Shown: positions 28,517-37,957, counted from the stretch's first letter. The stretch is DNA of 64,000 nucleotides from Vicinamibacterales bacterium (GCA_036496585.1 DASXLB010000030.1:1-64000), one strand, 5' to 3'. The notes: a model not told the origin generated them from the letters alone. Translations and numbers: made by a program.

Positions 28517-29506
28517 GTGATGGTCGCGCTCGCGGGCCTCATCCTGTGGTGCGCCTACATCGTCCGCGACGCGCTTCGACTGATCTACATCAGCGGCATC
28601 CTGGCCATAGGCTTCAGCCCGATTGTGCGGATCATCGAGCGTCAGAAGCTGCTGCCAGTCGGGTCGGCGCGCTTCCCGCGCTGGCTGGCGATCCTGGTCC
28701 TGTACCTCGCCATCCTGGGCGCCATCGGCCTGATGCTGGTGCTGATCTTCCCGGCGCTGGTGCACCAGGCGCAGGCGATGTGGGACAAGGCACCGGAGTG
28801 GTTCGAGCGCGGCCAGCAGTTCCTCATCACCAAAGGCTGGTTGGGGGAACACCTGACGATGCGCGAGGCGGTGGCGCGGGCGCCGGGAACGGGGGGCGGC
28901 GCGGTGCAAAAGGTAGCCGGAGCCGTCGCCGGAGTCGCCGGCGGGATCTTCGGCGTCGTGACGATCCTGATTCTGACCTTCTACATCCTGGTCGATTCCG
29001 CGCACCTGCGCGAGTCCGCGCTGCGGCTGCTGCCGCGCGATCGGCGCCAGCGGGCAGATCTGGCGAGCCGCGAAGTGACGGCCAAAGTGAGCGCGTGGCT
29101 CACCGGCCAGCTGCTGCTCGCCGCGGTGATCGGCGGATCCTCGGCAATCGGTCTGTGGGCGCTGGGGATTCCGTTCTTCTACGTACTGGCGCTGATTTCG
29201 GCGATTGGCGAGATGATCCCGGTGGTTGGACCGATCCTGTCGGCAATTCCCGCGCTCTCGGTGGCGGCGACGGTCTCGGTGCAGAAGGTCGTGGTCGTCT
29301 TGATCTTCTTCGTCGTGCAGCAGCAGCTCGAGAACCACGTCCTGGTGCCGAAGATCATGTCCCGGCAGGTTGGCGTCAGTGCGGTCACGGTCATCGTCGC
29401 GCTGCTCATCGGCGGCAGCCTGGCGGGTATCCTCGGCGCCATCCTGGCGGTGCCAACGGCGGCGATCCTTCAGGTCGTGGCGTCTGAAGTGCTGCGGGAA
29501 GACTGA
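28517..29506 (+). CDS. AI-2E family transporter (PerM/YdiK-like) membrane protein
   Basis: A 329-residue polytopic membrane protein of the AI-2 exporter superfamily. It has two N-terminal helices, a soluble amphipathic middle (about 90-140), then the conserved C-terminal set (VTILILTFYILVDS, GQLLLAAVIGGSSAIGLWALG, EMIPVVGPILSAIPA, ENHVLVPKIMSRQVGVSAV, GSLAGILGAILAVPTAAIL). Members export small molecules, and some are Na+/H+ antiporters. GTG 28514 directly precedes ATG 28517, and the frame stays open back to the overlap with the aminotransferase stop, so the N-terminus may be up to 17 residues longer. Confidence 0.85.
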   Translation: MMVALAGLILWCAYIVRDALRLIYISGILAIGFSPIVRIIERQKLLPVGSARFPRWLAILVLYLAILGAIGLMLVLIFPALVHQAQAMWDKAPEWFERGQQFLITKGWLGEHLTMREAVARAPGTGGGAVQKVAGAVAGVAGGIFGVVTILILTFYILVDSAHLRESALRLLPRDRRQRADLASREVTAKVSAWLTGQLLLAAVIGGSSAIGLWALGIPFFYVLALISAIGEMIPVVGPILSAIPALSVAATVSVQKVVVVLIFFVVQQQLENHVLVPKIMSRQVGVSAVTVIVALLIGGSLAGILGAILAVPTAAILQVVASEVLRED

Positions 29507-29511
29507 CGCGG

Positions 29512-29548
29512 GCGGTTCCGGCGCCGCGGCGGTCTGCCGGCGAACCGC
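29512..29548 (+). terminator. Hairpin after the AI-2E family gene
   Basis: GCGGTTC (29512-29518) pairs with GAACCGC (29542-29548), and inside this CGGC (29519-29522) pairs with GCCG (29536-29539). It begins 6 bp after the stop codon and is GC-rich without a U-tract. Confidence 0.5.
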
Positions 29549-29593
29549 ACGCCGAACGGGACACCCATCCGTGTAGCCGCGTGAATCCGTGGC

Positions 29594-29599
29594 TATAAT
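29594..29599 (+). promoter_or_regulatory. Perfect -10 box TATAAT, leaderless promoter of kbl
   Basis: Consensus TATAAT 8 nt before the ATG at 29608. No TTGACA-like -35 is visible at 16-18 bp upstream. The preceding bases (atccgtg...gaatccgtgg) resemble the segment cacggacgaacacggatg at about 12612-12629. Confidence 0.55.
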
Positions 29600-29607
29600 T
29601 CGCGCTT

Positions 29608-30789
29608 ATGCGTCACGATCCGCTCGCCTTCCTCGGCACCGAGCTCGACTCCCTTCGCGAGCAGCAGCTCTACCGCCAGCTGCGTATTCTCGAGGACGAA
29701 CAGAAAGCGCACACGACCGTCGACCACACGTCGGTCGTCAACCTTTCCTCGAACAACTATCTCGGCCTGACGACCCATCCGAAGCTGCGCGCGGCGGCGC
29801 TCGAAGCGATCGAGGCGTACGGCGTCGGCACCGGCTCGGTCCGCACCATCGCGGGGACGATGGACATCCACATGGAGCTCGAGCGCAAGCTGGCCGAGTT
29901 CAAGAAGGTGGAGAAGGTCGTCGTCTTCCAGAGCGGTTTCACGGCGAACGCCGGAACGGTCTCGGCGATCCTGACCAAAGAGGACGTCGTCATCTCCGAC
30001 GAGCTCAATCACGCGAGCATCATCGACGGCTGCCGGCTGAGCCGCGCCACGATCAAAGTGTTCCCGCACAAGGATGTCGATGCGGCGCGGCGGATCATCG
30101 GGGACCTCCCGGCGGGTCAGCGGAAGCTGCTCATCACCGACGGCGTCTTCAGCATGGACGGCGATCTCGGGCCGCTGCCGGAGCTGTGCGGGCTCGCGGA
30201 AGAGACCGGCTGCATCATGATGGTGGACGACGCCCACGCGAGTGGCGTGTTCGGCAGCCACGGCCGGGGCACGATCGATCACTTCGGCATGCACGGCCGG
30301 GTAGACATCCAGGTGGGCACGCTCTCGAAGGCGATCGGCGCGCTGGGCGGGTATGTGGCGGGAAATACGAACCTCGTCGAATTCCTGTACCACCGCGCGC
30401 GGCCGTTTCTGTTCTCGACCTCGCATCCGCCCTCGGTGGTGCTGACCTGCATGGCCGCGATCGACGTGCTCATGACCGAGCCGGAAATCATCGAACGACT
30501 CTGGTCCAACACTCGTTTCTTCAAGGAGGGGCTGCAGCAACTCGGCTTCGACACCGGGTCGAGCGAGAGCCCGATCACGCCGGTCATCGCGGGCGAAGGC
30601 GACAAGGCGATGTTGCTGTCGGACAAGCTGTTCGGACGCGGAGTGTTCGCCCAGGGCATCGGGTTCCCGACTGTCGCGCGTAACCGGGCGCGCGTCCGGA
30701 CGATCGTGACGGCGACGCACACGCGCGAGGATCTCCAGTACGCGCTCGACCAGTTCGACGCCGTCGGCCGTGAGATCGGATTGATTTGA
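29608..30789 (+). CDS. kbl: Alpha-oxoamine synthase, probable 2-amino-3-ketobutyrate CoA ligase (glycine C-acetyltransferase)
   Basis: A 393-residue PLP enzyme with the N-terminal pattern of KBL (LREQQLYRQLRILEDEQ...VVNLSSNNYLGLTTHPKL). The glycine loop is GSVRTIAGTMDIHMELE, the aspartate strand MMVDDAHASGVFGSHGRG, and the PLP lysine lies in GTLSKAIGALGGYVAG (about 239). KBL condenses glycine with acetyl-CoA, or cleaves 2-amino-3-ketobutyrate in threonine breakdown. No threonine dehydrogenase gene is adjacent, so BioF- or serine-palmitoyltransferase-like use is not fully excluded. Confidence 0.85.
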   Translation: MRHDPLAFLGTELDSLREQQLYRQLRILEDEQKAHTTVDHTSVVNLSSNNYLGLTTHPKLRAAALEAIEAYGVGTGSVRTIAGTMDIHMELERKLAEFKKVEKVVVFQSGFTANAGTVSAILTKEDVVISDELNHASIIDGCRLSRATIKVFPHKDVDAARRIIGDLPAGQRKLLITDGVFSMDGDLGPLPELCGLAEETGCIMMVDDAHASGVFGSHGRGTIDHFGMHGRVDIQVGTLSKAIGALGGYVAGNTNLVEFLYHRARPFLFSTSHPPSVVLTCMAAIDVLMTEPEIIERLWSNTRFFKEGLQQLGFDTGSSESPITPVIAGEGDKAMLLSDKLFGRGVFAQGIGFPTVARNRARVRTIVTATHTREDLQYALDQFDAVGREIGLI

Positions 30790-30803
30790 GGACGTGAAGG
30801 AAC

Positions 30804-32027
30804 GTGGCGTCAGGACGGCGTGGGAGCGAACGTGCGGGGAGGTCGGGCCGGGCGAAGCCTGACCGGTGGATCGACGCCTGGACGCGCGACGTCGCGCGCG
30901 ACGTCACGGCCGAGGATCTGCAGCGCCTCTTCACGCACGACACCCGCGAGGCGTACCGCTTCTTCGCGCGCGGACTGGACGAGGAACGCCTCGCCGGCGA
31001 GCCGCCGTGGCGCCGCCTGGCGCTGCGCGCGCGCCAGCTCTTCGTCGCCTTCACGCTGCGGCTGTCGCCGGCACGCCGGCTGCTCTACCTGATCTCGCTG
31101 GTCGTCGCGCTCATCGGCGTCCTCGAGCTCTACCGACAATGGGGCAGCGTCCAGCTCCCGTTCGGCACGCCGTTCTTTCACGTGACGGTCTTCGCGCCGC
31201 AGTGGGCCAGCGGCACGCTGTCGCTGCTCATCAGCATCCTCTTGATCAACCTGCTCCTCCTGCTCGAAGTCGCCGATCGTCTTTCGCTGAAGGGGGAGCT
31301 GGAGGTCGCGCGGGAGATCCAGCTGGCCATGCTGCCGACCGGCACCTATGTCGCCGGCGATGCCGAGATCTGCGGCGTGACCCGGCCGGCCAACACGGTC
31401 GGCGGCGATTTCTACGACGTGCTGCCGCTGGCAGGCGACGCCGAGGGCCGGGTGATCGTCACGCTGGGCGACGTCGCCGGCAAGGGCAGTCCGGCGGCGC
31501 TGCTGATGGCCCTTCTCCTCGCCGTGCTGCGCACACTCGTCGACGAGCAGCTCGAGGCGCGGGCGCTGATGGCCCGACTCAACACCCAGATCTGCCGCCA
31601 CAGCCCGGCGTCGCGGTTCATCACGCTCTTCTACGGGGTGTACACGCCGTCCACCGGCGCCCTCACCTACGTGAACGCCGGACAGAACCCGCCTCTCCTG
31701 CGCCGCGCCAGCGGTACGATCGAGAGGCTCGGCGGGACGGGGGTGGCGCTCGGGATGTTCGAAGGGTCCACCTTCGGGGCGGTCGAGACGCACGTTGACC
31801 CGGGGGATCTTCTGGTGCTCTACAGCGACGGCATCACCGAGGCCGAAAACCCGTCGGGGCTGCCGTTCGAGGAGAGCGGGCTGGAGCAGGTGCTGGTGTC
31901 ACGGACTGACGCGGCGCCCGCGGCGCTGGCGCCGGCCATTCTGCGAGCGGTCGAGGCCCACGCGCGCGACTCGCGCTTCACCGACGACCTCACCGTGCTG
32001 ATTCTGAAGCGCGGCGGCCTCCAGTAG
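30804..32027 (+). CDS. Membrane-bound SpoIIE/RsbU-type PP2C serine phosphatase
   Basis: A 407-residue protein. A basic cytoplasmic N-terminus is followed by two transmembrane segments (LLYLISLVVALIGVLELY about 90-107; TLSLLISILLINLLLLLEVA about 136-155). The SpoIIE phosphatase domain follows: EVAREIQLAMLPTG, GGDFYDVLPL, VTLGDVAGKGSPAALLMA, LVLYSDGITEAEN, TDDLTVLILK. These enzymes dephosphorylate anti-anti-sigma proteins in partner-switching cascades. It starts with GTG behind GAAGG, 14 bp after kbl. Confidence 0.9.
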   Translation: MASGRRGSERAGRSGRAKPDRWIDAWTRDVARDVTAEDLQRLFTHDTREAYRFFARGLDEERLAGEPPWRRLALRARQLFVAFTLRLSPARRLLYLISLVVALIGVLELYRQWGSVQLPFGTPFFHVTVFAPQWASGTLSLLISILLINLLLLLEVADRLSLKGELEVAREIQLAMLPTGTYVAGDAEICGVTRPANTVGGDFYDVLPLAGDAEGRVIVTLGDVAGKGSPAALLMALLLAVLRTLVDEQLEARALMARLNTQICRHSPASRFITLFYGVYTPSTGALTYVNAGQNPPLLRRASGTIERLGGTGVALGMFEGSTFGAVETHVDPGDLLVLYSDGITEAENPSGLPFEESGLEQVLVSRTDAAPAALAPAILRAVEAHARDSRFTDDLTVLILKRGGLQ

Positions 32028-32068
32028 TCCCACCGTTCGTCACCGGCCGCGTGCCGCCGCCAGTGTCC

Positions 32069-32074
32069 CATAAT
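32069..32074 (+). promoter_or_regulatory. -10 box CATAAT, leaderless promoter of the M1 peptidase
   Basis: CATAAT ends 10 nt before ATG 32085. It overlaps the upstream in-frame ATG at 32073, which argues against that start. Confidence 0.4.
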
Positions 32075-32084
32075 GACCGTGTCG

Positions 32085-34712
32085 ATGCGCGCCGTGCTCC
32101 TTTCCGCGTGCCTCTTGCTCCTGTCCGCCCCGGCCCGGGCCCAGGACCTTCCGGCGGATCCGGTGACGCGCCTGGTGGTGTCCATCGAGGCGGCGATCCG
32201 CGCCGGCGACTCGGAGGCGCTGCGCGCGCTCGCCGCACCCGAGCTCGACCGGGTCCGGCTCAGCGAGTTCGCGGTCGGGATGACGCACCCCAGAGCTGGG
32301 GAGCTGTCGCTCAAGGAGCGCGACCGCGCGACGCTGGACAACGGACGCCAGCGCCTGCTGATCGAGACGCTCACCGTCACCGCGGGCGAGGGTCACGTCT
32401 GGACGTGGCGCATCGACGCGGCGCCACGGCGCGGCAGCGACGCCTGGGCGATCGCCGACGTCGAGCGCCTCGGCGAGATCGACGGACTGTATCGGCTGTC
32501 GCTGGATCCGTCGCTCGAGTGGGACGTGCGCAACGCGGTCGTCTCGGCGCCGGACCTGACGCTGCGATTGATCGCCGGCTACGCCTTTGCCGCACGGGTG
32601 CCGGACGGCCCGACGGCGATCGTCTTCATCGGCCAGGGCGAGATTGATTTCAAACCGGAGCCGGAGTCGGAGCGCGGACAGCTGCGGATCTTTTCCGGCG
32701 CGGCCGCGCTGCGGACCGGCTTCTCGGCGCTGTTCATCCGCCTGTCGCCGGCGGAGTTCGCCGACCGGCTGGCCTCAGGATCGCTGACCCCGCGCGCCGT
32801 CGACGCCGCGCAGCTGCGCCGCGCCGCGCAGGTGTTCGAGGCCAATCTGCCCAACAGCTTCCAGATCGATCTCAACGATTTGAGCACACAGCGCTGGTCG
32901 CTGGTGCCGCTGCGCGGCGACTTCGTCGGGGAGATCGGCACCGGCCGCTTCGGCACCCTGACCTACGCGCGATCGTCGGCCGAGCCCGAAGACATCTCGT
33001 TCTTCGATCGGCGGCGCCGCCGCAACATCTGCGTCTACACCTCGGCGGAGAAGCTCGCGACGCGCGGCCGCTTCTTCAGTGAGGACGACAGCGTCGACTA
33101 CCACGTGACGCACTACCGCATCGAGACGTCATTCGCTCCCGAGCGCCTGTGGCTCGACGGCGAAGCGACGCTGTCCGTACACAGCCGCAACGCGCTGGCC
33201 GGGACGCTCACGATCCACCTCTCCGATTCGCTCGTCATCCGATCGGTCAGCTCGCCGCAGCTCGGCGGACGCTTGCTGCACTTGCGGGTCGTCGGCCAGA
33301 ACAATGTGCTCATCGGGCTGCCGGGCACGATCGCGCCGGGTAGCGATTTCGACCTGACCTTCACCTACGGCGGACGGCTGCTGCCCCAGAGCATCGACCG
33401 GGAAGCGATCGCGCCGCAGCAGGGGCCGAGCCTGCAGGCGCCGTTACCCGACCTGGTCGTTCCTGCGGAGCCGCAGTGGACCTTCAGCAACCGCAGTTAC
33501 TGGTATCCGCAGGGCACAGTGACCGACTACGCGACGGCGTCGCTTGCGATCATCGTGCCGGGCGAGTACGACGTGGTCGCGAGCGGCACCTCGCAGGGTG
33601 CGCCGGCGCTGCTGCCGGCCCCCGCCGGGCAGAAGGGGCGCAAACGATTTCTCTTCGAGTCCGGGCAGCCGGCGCGCTATCTCGCGTTCAGCGTCAGCCG
33701 CTTCCTGACCGCCCCGGCCCAGACACTCACGCTGCGGGACGACGGCGATCCGCTCACGCTCGTCGTCGAGGCCAACCGGCGGCAGGCCAATCGACTGCGC
33801 CAGTACGGCGACAAGGCTGCCGACATCCTGAAGTACTACGCGTCGATTCTCGGCGACGCCCCCTACGACAGCTTCACGGTGGCGATCACCGAGGGCGACC
33901 TGCCCGGCGGCCACAGCCCGCCGTACTTCGCGCTGCTCACCCAGCCGCTGCCGACGACACCATACGTCTGGGCGAACGATCCGGTGGCGTTTCAGGGATA
34001 TCCGTCGTTCTTCATCGCGCACGAGATCGCGCACCAGTGGTGGGGCCAGGCCGTCGGGTGGAAGAACTACCACGAGCAGTGGATCAGCGAGGGGTTCGCG
34101 CAGTACTTCGCGGCGATGTATGCCGACAAGGAGCGCGGGCCGGACACCTTCTCCAGCATCGTGAAGCAGATGCGGCGCTGGTCGATCGAGATGTCCCCGC
34201 AGGGCCCGGTGTATCTGGGCTACCGGCTCGGGCACATCCGCGACGACGGGCGCGTCTTCCGCGCGCTCGTCTACAACAAGGGGGCGATGGTCCTGCACAT
34301 GCTGCGCCGGCTGGTCGGCGACGACGCCTTCTTTGCCGGCCTGCGCGATTTCTACCAGACCTGGCGGTTCAAGAAGGCGGGGACCGATGACTTCCGCGTC
34401 GCGATGGAGAAGGCGGCGGGCGGGCGATCGCTCGAACGGTTCTTCGATCGCTGGATCTATGCCGCCGGCGTCCCGACCGTCCGCTTCGCCTATACCGCCG
34501 ACAGCAGCAGCCTGCGGGTCCACTTCGAGCAGGGAGGCGACGTCTACGATCTGCCTGTGACGGTGACGATCGGCTATGCCGACGGTACGAGCGAAGACGT
34601 TGTCGTCGCGGTCACGGAGCGAGTCGTCGACCAGTCGCTGCCGCTGAAAAAGCCGCTCCGGTCGGTCGACGTGAACCGGGACGGCGGAGCGCTGGCGGTC
34701 ATCGACAAATAG
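32085..34712 (+). CDS. M1-family aminopeptidase-like metallopeptidase, exported
   Basis: An 875-residue protein with a signal peptide (MRAVLLSACLLLLSAPARAQ). The first 320 residues are a beta-rich region of unknown type. About 330-520 is the M1 N-terminal beta sandwich, and the gluzincin motif HEIAHQWWG (about 646-654) is followed by the third zinc ligand in QWISEGFAQYF, giving HExxHx18E. The usual GAMEN exopeptidase motif is replaced by GGHSPPYFALL, so peptide specificity may differ. ATG 32085 is chosen because it begins the signal peptide and follows CATAAT; ATG 32073 adds only four residues. Confidence 0.88.
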   Translation: MRAVLLSACLLLLSAPARAQDLPADPVTRLVVSIEAAIRAGDSEALRALAAPELDRVRLSEFAVGMTHPRAGELSLKERDRATLDNGRQRLLIETLTVTAGEGHVWTWRIDAAPRRGSDAWAIADVERLGEIDGLYRLSLDPSLEWDVRNAVVSAPDLTLRLIAGYAFAARVPDGPTAIVFIGQGEIDFKPEPESERGQLRIFSGAAALRTGFSALFIRLSPAEFADRLASGSLTPRAVDAAQLRRAAQVFEANLPNSFQIDLNDLSTQRWSLVPLRGDFVGEIGTGRFGTLTYARSSAEPEDISFFDRRRRRNICVYTSAEKLATRGRFFSEDDSVDYHVTHYRIETSFAPERLWLDGEATLSVHSRNALAGTLTIHLSDSLVIRSVSSPQLGGRLLHLRVVGQNNVLIGLPGTIAPGSDFDLTFTYGGRLLPQSIDREAIAPQQGPSLQAPLPDLVVPAEPQWTFSNRSYWYPQGTVTDYATASLAIIVPGEYDVVASGTSQGAPALLPAPAGQKGRKRFLFESGQPARYLAFSVSRFLTAPAQTLTLRDDGDPLTLVVEANRRQANRLRQYGDKAADILKYYASILGDAPYDSFTVAITEGDLPGGHSPPYFALLTQPLPTTPYVWANDPVAFQGYPSFFIAHEIAHQWWGQAVGWKNYHEQWISEGFAQYFAAMYADKERGPDTFSSIVKQMRRWSIEMSPQGPVYLGYRLGHIRDDGRVFRALVYNKGAMVLHMLRRLVGDDAFFAGLRDFYQTWRFKKAGTDDFRVAMEKAAGGRSLERFFDRWIYAAGVPTVRFAYTADSSSLRVHFEQGGDVYDLPVTVTIGYADGTSEDVVVAVTERVVDQSLPLKKPLRSVDVNRDGGALAVIDK

Positions 34713-34783
34713 GCGCCGGTTCGAACCGCTGAGGCCCGGCGGCCCCCGGGGACCGTTCGACCCGGGCCGCTGCCATAACTTGA

Positions 34784-34789
34784 TATGAT
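34784..34789 (+). promoter_or_regulatory. -10 box TATGAT, leaderless promoter of nuoG
   Basis: TATGAT ends 9 nt before the ATG at 34799, in an AT-rich patch preceded by a GC-rich hairpin-prone stretch. Confidence 0.5.
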
Positions 34790-34798
34790 CCGGGACTT

Positions 34799-36598
34799 AT
34801 GGAGAACGCCGTCAACCTGACGATCGACGGCCGTGCGTTGACGGTCGAAAAGGGCAAGACCGTACTGCAGGCGGCCATCGAGCACGGCATCAAGGTCCCC
34901 TACTACTGCTACCACCCGGGCCTGGGGATCGACGGCTCCTGCCGCGTCTGTCTCGTCAAGATCGAGAAGATGCCCAAACTCCAGACCGCCTGCTCGACGC
35001 CGGCCGCCGAGGGCATGGTGGTGATGACCGAGACGCCCGACGTGGTCGAAGCGCGGGCGAGCGTGTTCGAGTTCCTGCTCATCAACCATCCACTCGACTG
35101 CCCGGTGTGCGACAAGGGCGGCGAATGCCCGCTGCAGGACTTCTCCTACTCGTTCGGGCCGAACGAGAGCCGCATGGAGTTCCCGCGGCGCGTGTTCGAC
35201 GGCGACGGGGTGAAGGCCGACGTCGACTTCGGCCCGACGCTGATGCTCAACCGCAACCGGTGCATCCTGTGCACGCGCTGCGTGCGGTTCATGCGCGAGG
35301 TCGACGGCGACGCGCAAATCGGCATCACCGACCGCGGCTACGGCAGCGAGATCGCCACCTTCCAGGAGGAAGGGGTGCACTCGCTCATCTCCGGCAATCT
35401 GATGGACGTCTGCCCGGTCGGCGCGATCACGACGCGCGACTACCGGTTCAAGTCGCGGCCATGGGACAACCCCGACGCGGTCGACACGATCTGCACGTTC
35501 TGCGAGCGCGGCTGCAACACCACCGCCTGGCTGCGCGCCAAGCCGGAATGGGCAAAGGGCGCGCGACTGGTGCGTACGACGCCGCGCTTCAACCCGGACG
35601 TGAACGGCTACTGGATGTGCGACATCGGCCGCTTCGACTATCACTGGATCGAAGGGGACGACCGCCTGCATACGCCGCTCGTGCGGACCGCCGCGGGGCT
35701 CCAGCAGCCGGCCGACTGGCAAGGCGCGCTGGCCACGGTCGCAGCAGGGGTCGAAGCGAACGGCGGTAACGGTGCCGTGCGGTTCCTGATTTCAGCGCAC
35801 GCGTCGCTCGAGGAGCTGTTCGTCGTCGGCCGCCTTGGCGGCGCCTTCGGCATTCCCGAAGACGGCGTCGCGGTGAGCTGGCGCGTGCGCGAGAAACCGC
35901 AGCCGGCGAACACGAAATTCCACGTCCCGCCGGTCGACGCGCCGAATGTGAACGGCGCGGCCGATCTCGGCTTCCCCGTCAACCGCGGCGCCAGCGGAGA
36001 GGCCGATCTCGCGACATTCCGCCGGCAGATCGAGAGCGGCGCGGTGAAAACGCTCTACGTGTTCGACCCGGGACCGGCCGGATCGATCGGTGACGTCTCG
36101 TGGATCGTCGAGGCGCGAAAGGCCGGCAAGCTCGCCTTCCTGGTCGTCCAGGGCGTGCTGATGACCGATTTGTCGCGCGCCGCCGACGTCGTCCTGCCCG
36201 GCAGCTGCGCGTTCGAGAAAGACGCCACCTATGTCAGCGGGCAGGGCCGCCTGCAGGCCGCCGCGCGCGCGCTGGCGGCGCCGGGAGACGCGCGCGACGA
36301 CTGGCAGATTTTTGTCAACCTCGCGCGGGCGCTGGGCTTACCGCTCGACTACACAGGCAGCGGGGAGATTCGCGCCGAGCTGGCGCGGGCGCTCGCCGGT
36401 AACTCCCGCTACGAAGGACTGGCGTCGATCGCCTTCGCGCGCCCGGTCACTGCGAAAAACTGGCTGCAGGCCTCGAACCCGTCGGAGCGCTGGAAGTGGG
36501 ACGTGATGTTCCAGGACTTGCCGCCGGTGAAATTCGAGGTCCGGCCGGATCCTTCGACGATTCCGGTGAGTCTCATCCGATCATCGAAGACTGAGTAA
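34799..36598 (+). CDS. nuoG: NADH-quinone oxidoreductase subunit G (NuoG-like), stand-alone
   Basis: A 599-residue complex I electron-transfer subunit. The N-terminal 2Fe-2S ferredoxin domain is YYCYHPGLGIDGSCRVCLV...ACST. The His-Cys cluster is HPLDCPVCDKGGECPLQD (about 98-115), the 4Fe-4S ferredoxin sites are CILCTRCVRF (about 157) and CPVGAI (about 205), and the molybdopterin-domain cluster is ICTFCERGCN. The molybdopterin-oxidoreductase-like part is short (about 290-599), compared with roughly 900 residues in E. coli NuoG. No other nuo gene is in the window; it is followed with zero gap by ccdA. Confidence 0.88.
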   Translation: MENAVNLTIDGRALTVEKGKTVLQAAIEHGIKVPYYCYHPGLGIDGSCRVCLVKIEKMPKLQTACSTPAAEGMVVMTETPDVVEARASVFEFLLINHPLDCPVCDKGGECPLQDFSYSFGPNESRMEFPRRVFDGDGVKADVDFGPTLMLNRNRCILCTRCVRFMREVDGDAQIGITDRGYGSEIATFQEEGVHSLISGNLMDVCPVGAITTRDYRFKSRPWDNPDAVDTICTFCERGCNTTAWLRAKPEWAKGARLVRTTPRFNPDVNGYWMCDIGRFDYHWIEGDDRLHTPLVRTAAGLQQPADWQGALATVAAGVEANGGNGAVRFLISAHASLEELFVVGRLGGAFGIPEDGVAVSWRVREKPQPANTKFHVPPVDAPNVNGAADLGFPVNRGASGEADLATFRRQIESGAVKTLYVFDPGPAGSIGDVSWIVEARKAGKLAFLVVQGVLMTDLSRAADVVLPGSCAFEKDATYVSGQGRLQAAARALAAPGDARDDWQIFVNLARALGLPLDYTGSGEIRAELARALAGNSRYEGLASIAFARPVTAKNWLQASNPSERWKWDVMFQDLPPVKFEVRPDPSTIPVSLIRSSKTE

Positions 36599-37324
36599 GT
36601 GAACCAGCAGATCACGCTCCTGGCCGCGTTTGCCGCCGGCTTCCTGTCGTTCGTGTCTCCGTGCGTGCTGCCGCTCATCCCCGGCTATATCTCGTTCGTG
36701 TCGGGGGTGTCGGTCGAGGAGATGCGCGCCGACGTTGCGCCGACGACGTCGCGGCTGCAGGTTTTCCTGACGTCGCTCGCCTTCGTCCTCGGGTTCTCGA
36801 TCGTGTTCGTGCTCCTCGGCGCCTCGGCGACAGCGATCGGCAAGTTCCTGTTTGCGCGGCTGCCGCTGCTGAGCAAGATCGCGGGCGTGATCCTGGTGGT
36901 CTTCGGCCTGCACACGATGGGCGTGTTCCGGCTGTCGTTCCTGGAGTCGGAAAAGCGGATGCACTCGCAGCGCAAGCCAGCCGGCCCTCTGGGCGCCGTC
37001 CTGGTCGGCGTGGCGTTCGCCTTCGGCTGGACGCCGTGCATCGGCCCGATCCTGGGCGGTATCCTCGCAATCGCCGGGTCGAAGAACAGCGTCACCGAAG
37101 GGGTCACGCTGCTGGCGGTCTACTCGATGGGCCTCGGGATTCCCTTCCTCCTCACGTCGCTGGCCATCAACCAGTTCTTCGGCGCCGCCAAACGAATCCG
37201 CCGCTATTACCACGCCGTGGAGCTGGTCTCAGGCGCGCTGCTGATCGTCATCGGCCTGCTGATCATGACCGGCCAGCTCACCATCATCACCCGCTATCTG
37301 CAGCCCTATCTGCCGACGTTCTGA
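36599..37324 (+). CDS. ccdA: Cytochrome c biogenesis/thiol-disulfide transporter CcdA
   Basis: A 241-residue protein with six predicted transmembrane helices and the two conserved cysteines of the family, in FVSPCVLPLIPGY (about Cys22) and GWTPCIGPILGG (about Cys147). CcdA passes reducing equivalents from cytosolic thioredoxin to periplasmic thiol proteins, for example for cytochrome c maturation. The GTG start begins directly after the nuoG TAA, so the two are cotranscribed and translationally linked. Reductant supplied by CcdA could also serve periplasmic UxxC/CxxC proteins such as the candidate at 45530; that is inference. Confidence 0.92.
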   Translation: MNQQITLLAAFAAGFLSFVSPCVLPLIPGYISFVSGVSVEEMRADVAPTTSRLQVFLTSLAFVLGFSIVFVLLGASATAIGKFLFARLPLLSKIAGVILVVFGLHTMGVFRLSFLESEKRMHSQRKPAGPLGAVLVGVAFAFGWTPCIGPILGGILAIAGSKNSVTEGVTLLAVYSMGLGIPFLLTSLAINQFFGAAKRIRRYYHAVELVSGALLIVIGLLIMTGQLTIITRYLQPYLPTF

Positions 37325-37353
37325 CGGCGAGGGCGACGGGCGACCTCATCCGC

Positions 37354-37911
37354 TCAGCGCCGCTCGGGTGACATAGCCGCGACCACTCCATCCAGCTGAT
37401 TCTGGCGGGCGATCTCCAGGGCCGTATAGCCACCGGAGTCAACCTTGAGCGGATCGGCGCCGCGCTCGAGCAGCAAGAGCGCCACGTCGGCGTGCTTGCC
37501 GGCGGTAGCCGCATGGAGTGGCGTGTTCGCCAGCGCGTTCCTCGAAACCGCGTCAACCGGCGCGCCCGCGTCGAGCAGGACGCCGGCGGCGTCCCGGTGT
37601 CCGAAAAACGCTGCGAGGTGCAGCGGGGTCCAGCCGTCGTACGCATGCACGTTGACGGAAGACGCGTTCAGCCGGCGGCGCAGATCCTCCACCCGCCCCA
37701 TCGCTGACGCGGCGAACACGTCGATCTCCGCGCCTGCCTCGACCACCGCCGCGACGACGTCGTGATGCCCACGGTACAGCGCAGACATCAGCGGCGACTC
37801 CCCGCCGGGCAGACGCTGGCTCGCCAGCAGGAAATTGCCGGCAAGCAGAGCCTGCACCTTTCCCAGATCCCCAGCCTTCGCTGCCTCGATGAGTGCGTCT
37901 ATATCAGCCAT
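37354..37911 (-). CDS. Ankyrin-repeat protein
   Basis: A 185-residue cytosolic protein made of about five ankyrin repeats: SPLMSALYRGHHDVVAAVVEAG, TPLHLAAFFGHRDAAGVLLDAG, TPLHAATAGKHADVALLLLERG and YTALEIARQNQLDGVV, shown here in separate repeats. Such solenoids bind partner proteins. No catalytic domain is present. It is convergent with ccdA (29-bp gap) and lies 46 bp downstream of the lipid-kinase gene, with which it may form an operon. Confidence 0.85.
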   Translation of the reverse strand: MADIDALIEAAKAGDLGKVQALLAGNFLLASQRLPGGESPLMSALYRGHHDVVAAVVEAGAEIDVFAASAMGRVEDLRRRLNASSVNVHAYDGWTPLHLAAFFGHRDAAGVLLDAGAPVDAVSRNALANTPLHAATAGKHADVALLLLERGADPLKVDSGGYTALEIARQNQLDGVVAAMSPERR

Positions 37912-37957
37912 ACGTCACGACCCGTCCTTTCCCTGGCCTCACGCCCTGCGCCTCGCT

